From Methanimicrococcus sp. (GTDB lineage: Archaea > Halobacteriota > Methanosarcinia > Methanosarcinales > Methanosarcinaceae), in assembly GCA_009776675.1 (NCBI GenBank), contig WRNK01000104.1:1-5352 (forward strand): 5,352 bases of DNA, written 5' to 3'. The notes beneath the pieces were generated by a model. It was given only the letters and a program-made list of their open reading frames with translations. It ran no database searches and had not been told where the DNA came from. This document shows positions 5,056 to 5,352 of the stretch, piece after piece (positions within the stretch are counted from its first letter, which is position 1; each line of letters begins with the position of its first letter). Both the position numbers and the translations under genes were made by a program.

Positions 5056-5352
5056 ATGAGTTTTGAATTAATTCGTTTGCCTTATGCAAGTAACGCTTTG
5101 GAACCTTTCATAAGCCAAAAAACAATAGAATTTCATCATGAAAAGCATCTTCAGGCCTATGTGACGAATTTGAACAGTTTAATATCAGGAACTCGATTTG
5201 AACACATGGAACTTGAAAAAATCATCAAAGAATCGAGTGGCTCGATATTTAATAACGCAGGACAAGTTTTGAATCATAATCTTTATTTTTCCCAATTTTC
5301 TCCAAACAGCAATTCTGAACCGACCAAAAGATTGGCAAGCGTGATTAATCAA
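5056..5352 (+). CDS. sod: superoxide dismutase, Fe/Mn family, N-terminal part (3' end cut off by window)
   Basis: Cytoplasmic enzyme converting superoxide to oxygen and hydrogen peroxide. The first 99 of about 190-200 residues are visible, including the helical-hairpin domain (LPYASNALEPFIS, then FHHEKHLQAYVTNLN). Two of the four metal ligands are present: H27 and H74 (VLNHNLYF). The other two (Asp and His of the DxWEHAYY motif) lie beyond the window. Second-shell H31 and Y35 are present, and Q70 in NNAGQVLNH is the N-terminal-domain glutamine characteristic of Fe-type enzymes; Mn-type enzymes have Gly there and a Gln in the C-terminal domain. Leu72 and Phe78 replace the two Trp of E. coli SodB (WNHTFYW). 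The whole stretch closely recalls the Bacteroides fragilis enzyme (NNAGQVLNHTLYF, from memory), which can use Fe or Mn. There is no signal peptide. The gene diverges from the nurA cluster and is probably regulated separately. Metal specificity cannot be settled from half a protein. Confidence 0.93.
   Translation, partial: MSFELIRLPYASNALEPFISQKTIEFHHEKHLQAYVTNLNSLISGTRFEHMELEKIIKESSGSIFNNAGQVLNHNLYFSQFSPNSNSEPTKRLASVINQ

Overview
The window looks like part of a chromosome from an AT-rich archaeon, probably a methanogen of the Methanosarcinales type, and possibly a gut-associated one such as Methanimicrococcus. The reasons are the archaeal information-processing genes (a NurA nuclease, a HerA hexameric translocase and a zinc-finger RPA with two OB folds like Methanosarcina RPA2/RPA3), archaeal TATA elements, and strong Shine-Dalgarno sites in front of some genes. 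The lineage is inferred from recalled family features; no search was run.

Layout: four genes lie head to tail on the minus strand, reading from right to left. They are nurA (4776-3511), herA (3521-1656, overlapping the end of nurA by 11 bases), a 53-residue single-pass membrane protein (1597-1436) and an RPA-like single-stranded-DNA-binding protein (1342 running off the left edge). A 279-base AT-rich divergent intergenic region (4777-5055) holds the predicted nurA promoter, several short palindromes and repeated TTATCAATT words. Beyond it the plus strand begins an iron/manganese superoxide dismutase gene (5056, running off the right edge).

How the genes fit together: HerA and NurA form the archaeal DNA-end resection motor-nuclease, which produces 3' single-stranded tails. 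RPA coats single-stranded DNA. Having all three in one co-directional cluster puts the maker and the binder of ssDNA together. No mre11 or rad50 is present between or beside them here, although those genes often accompany nurA and herA in archaea. No oligo-T tract on the coding strand separates the four genes, so co-transcription from the promoter before nurA is plausible, with a possible extra promoter before RPA. The small membrane protein is the unexpected member of the cluster. The sod gene is separate and divergent, and its N-terminal half resembles Bacteroidota enzymes, suggesting horizontal acquisition.

Most of the window is an ordinary archaeal DNA repair locus. The points of most interest are the unexplained small membrane protein, the apparently leaderless nurA start, the repeat-rich divergent control region and the Bacteroides-like SOD.
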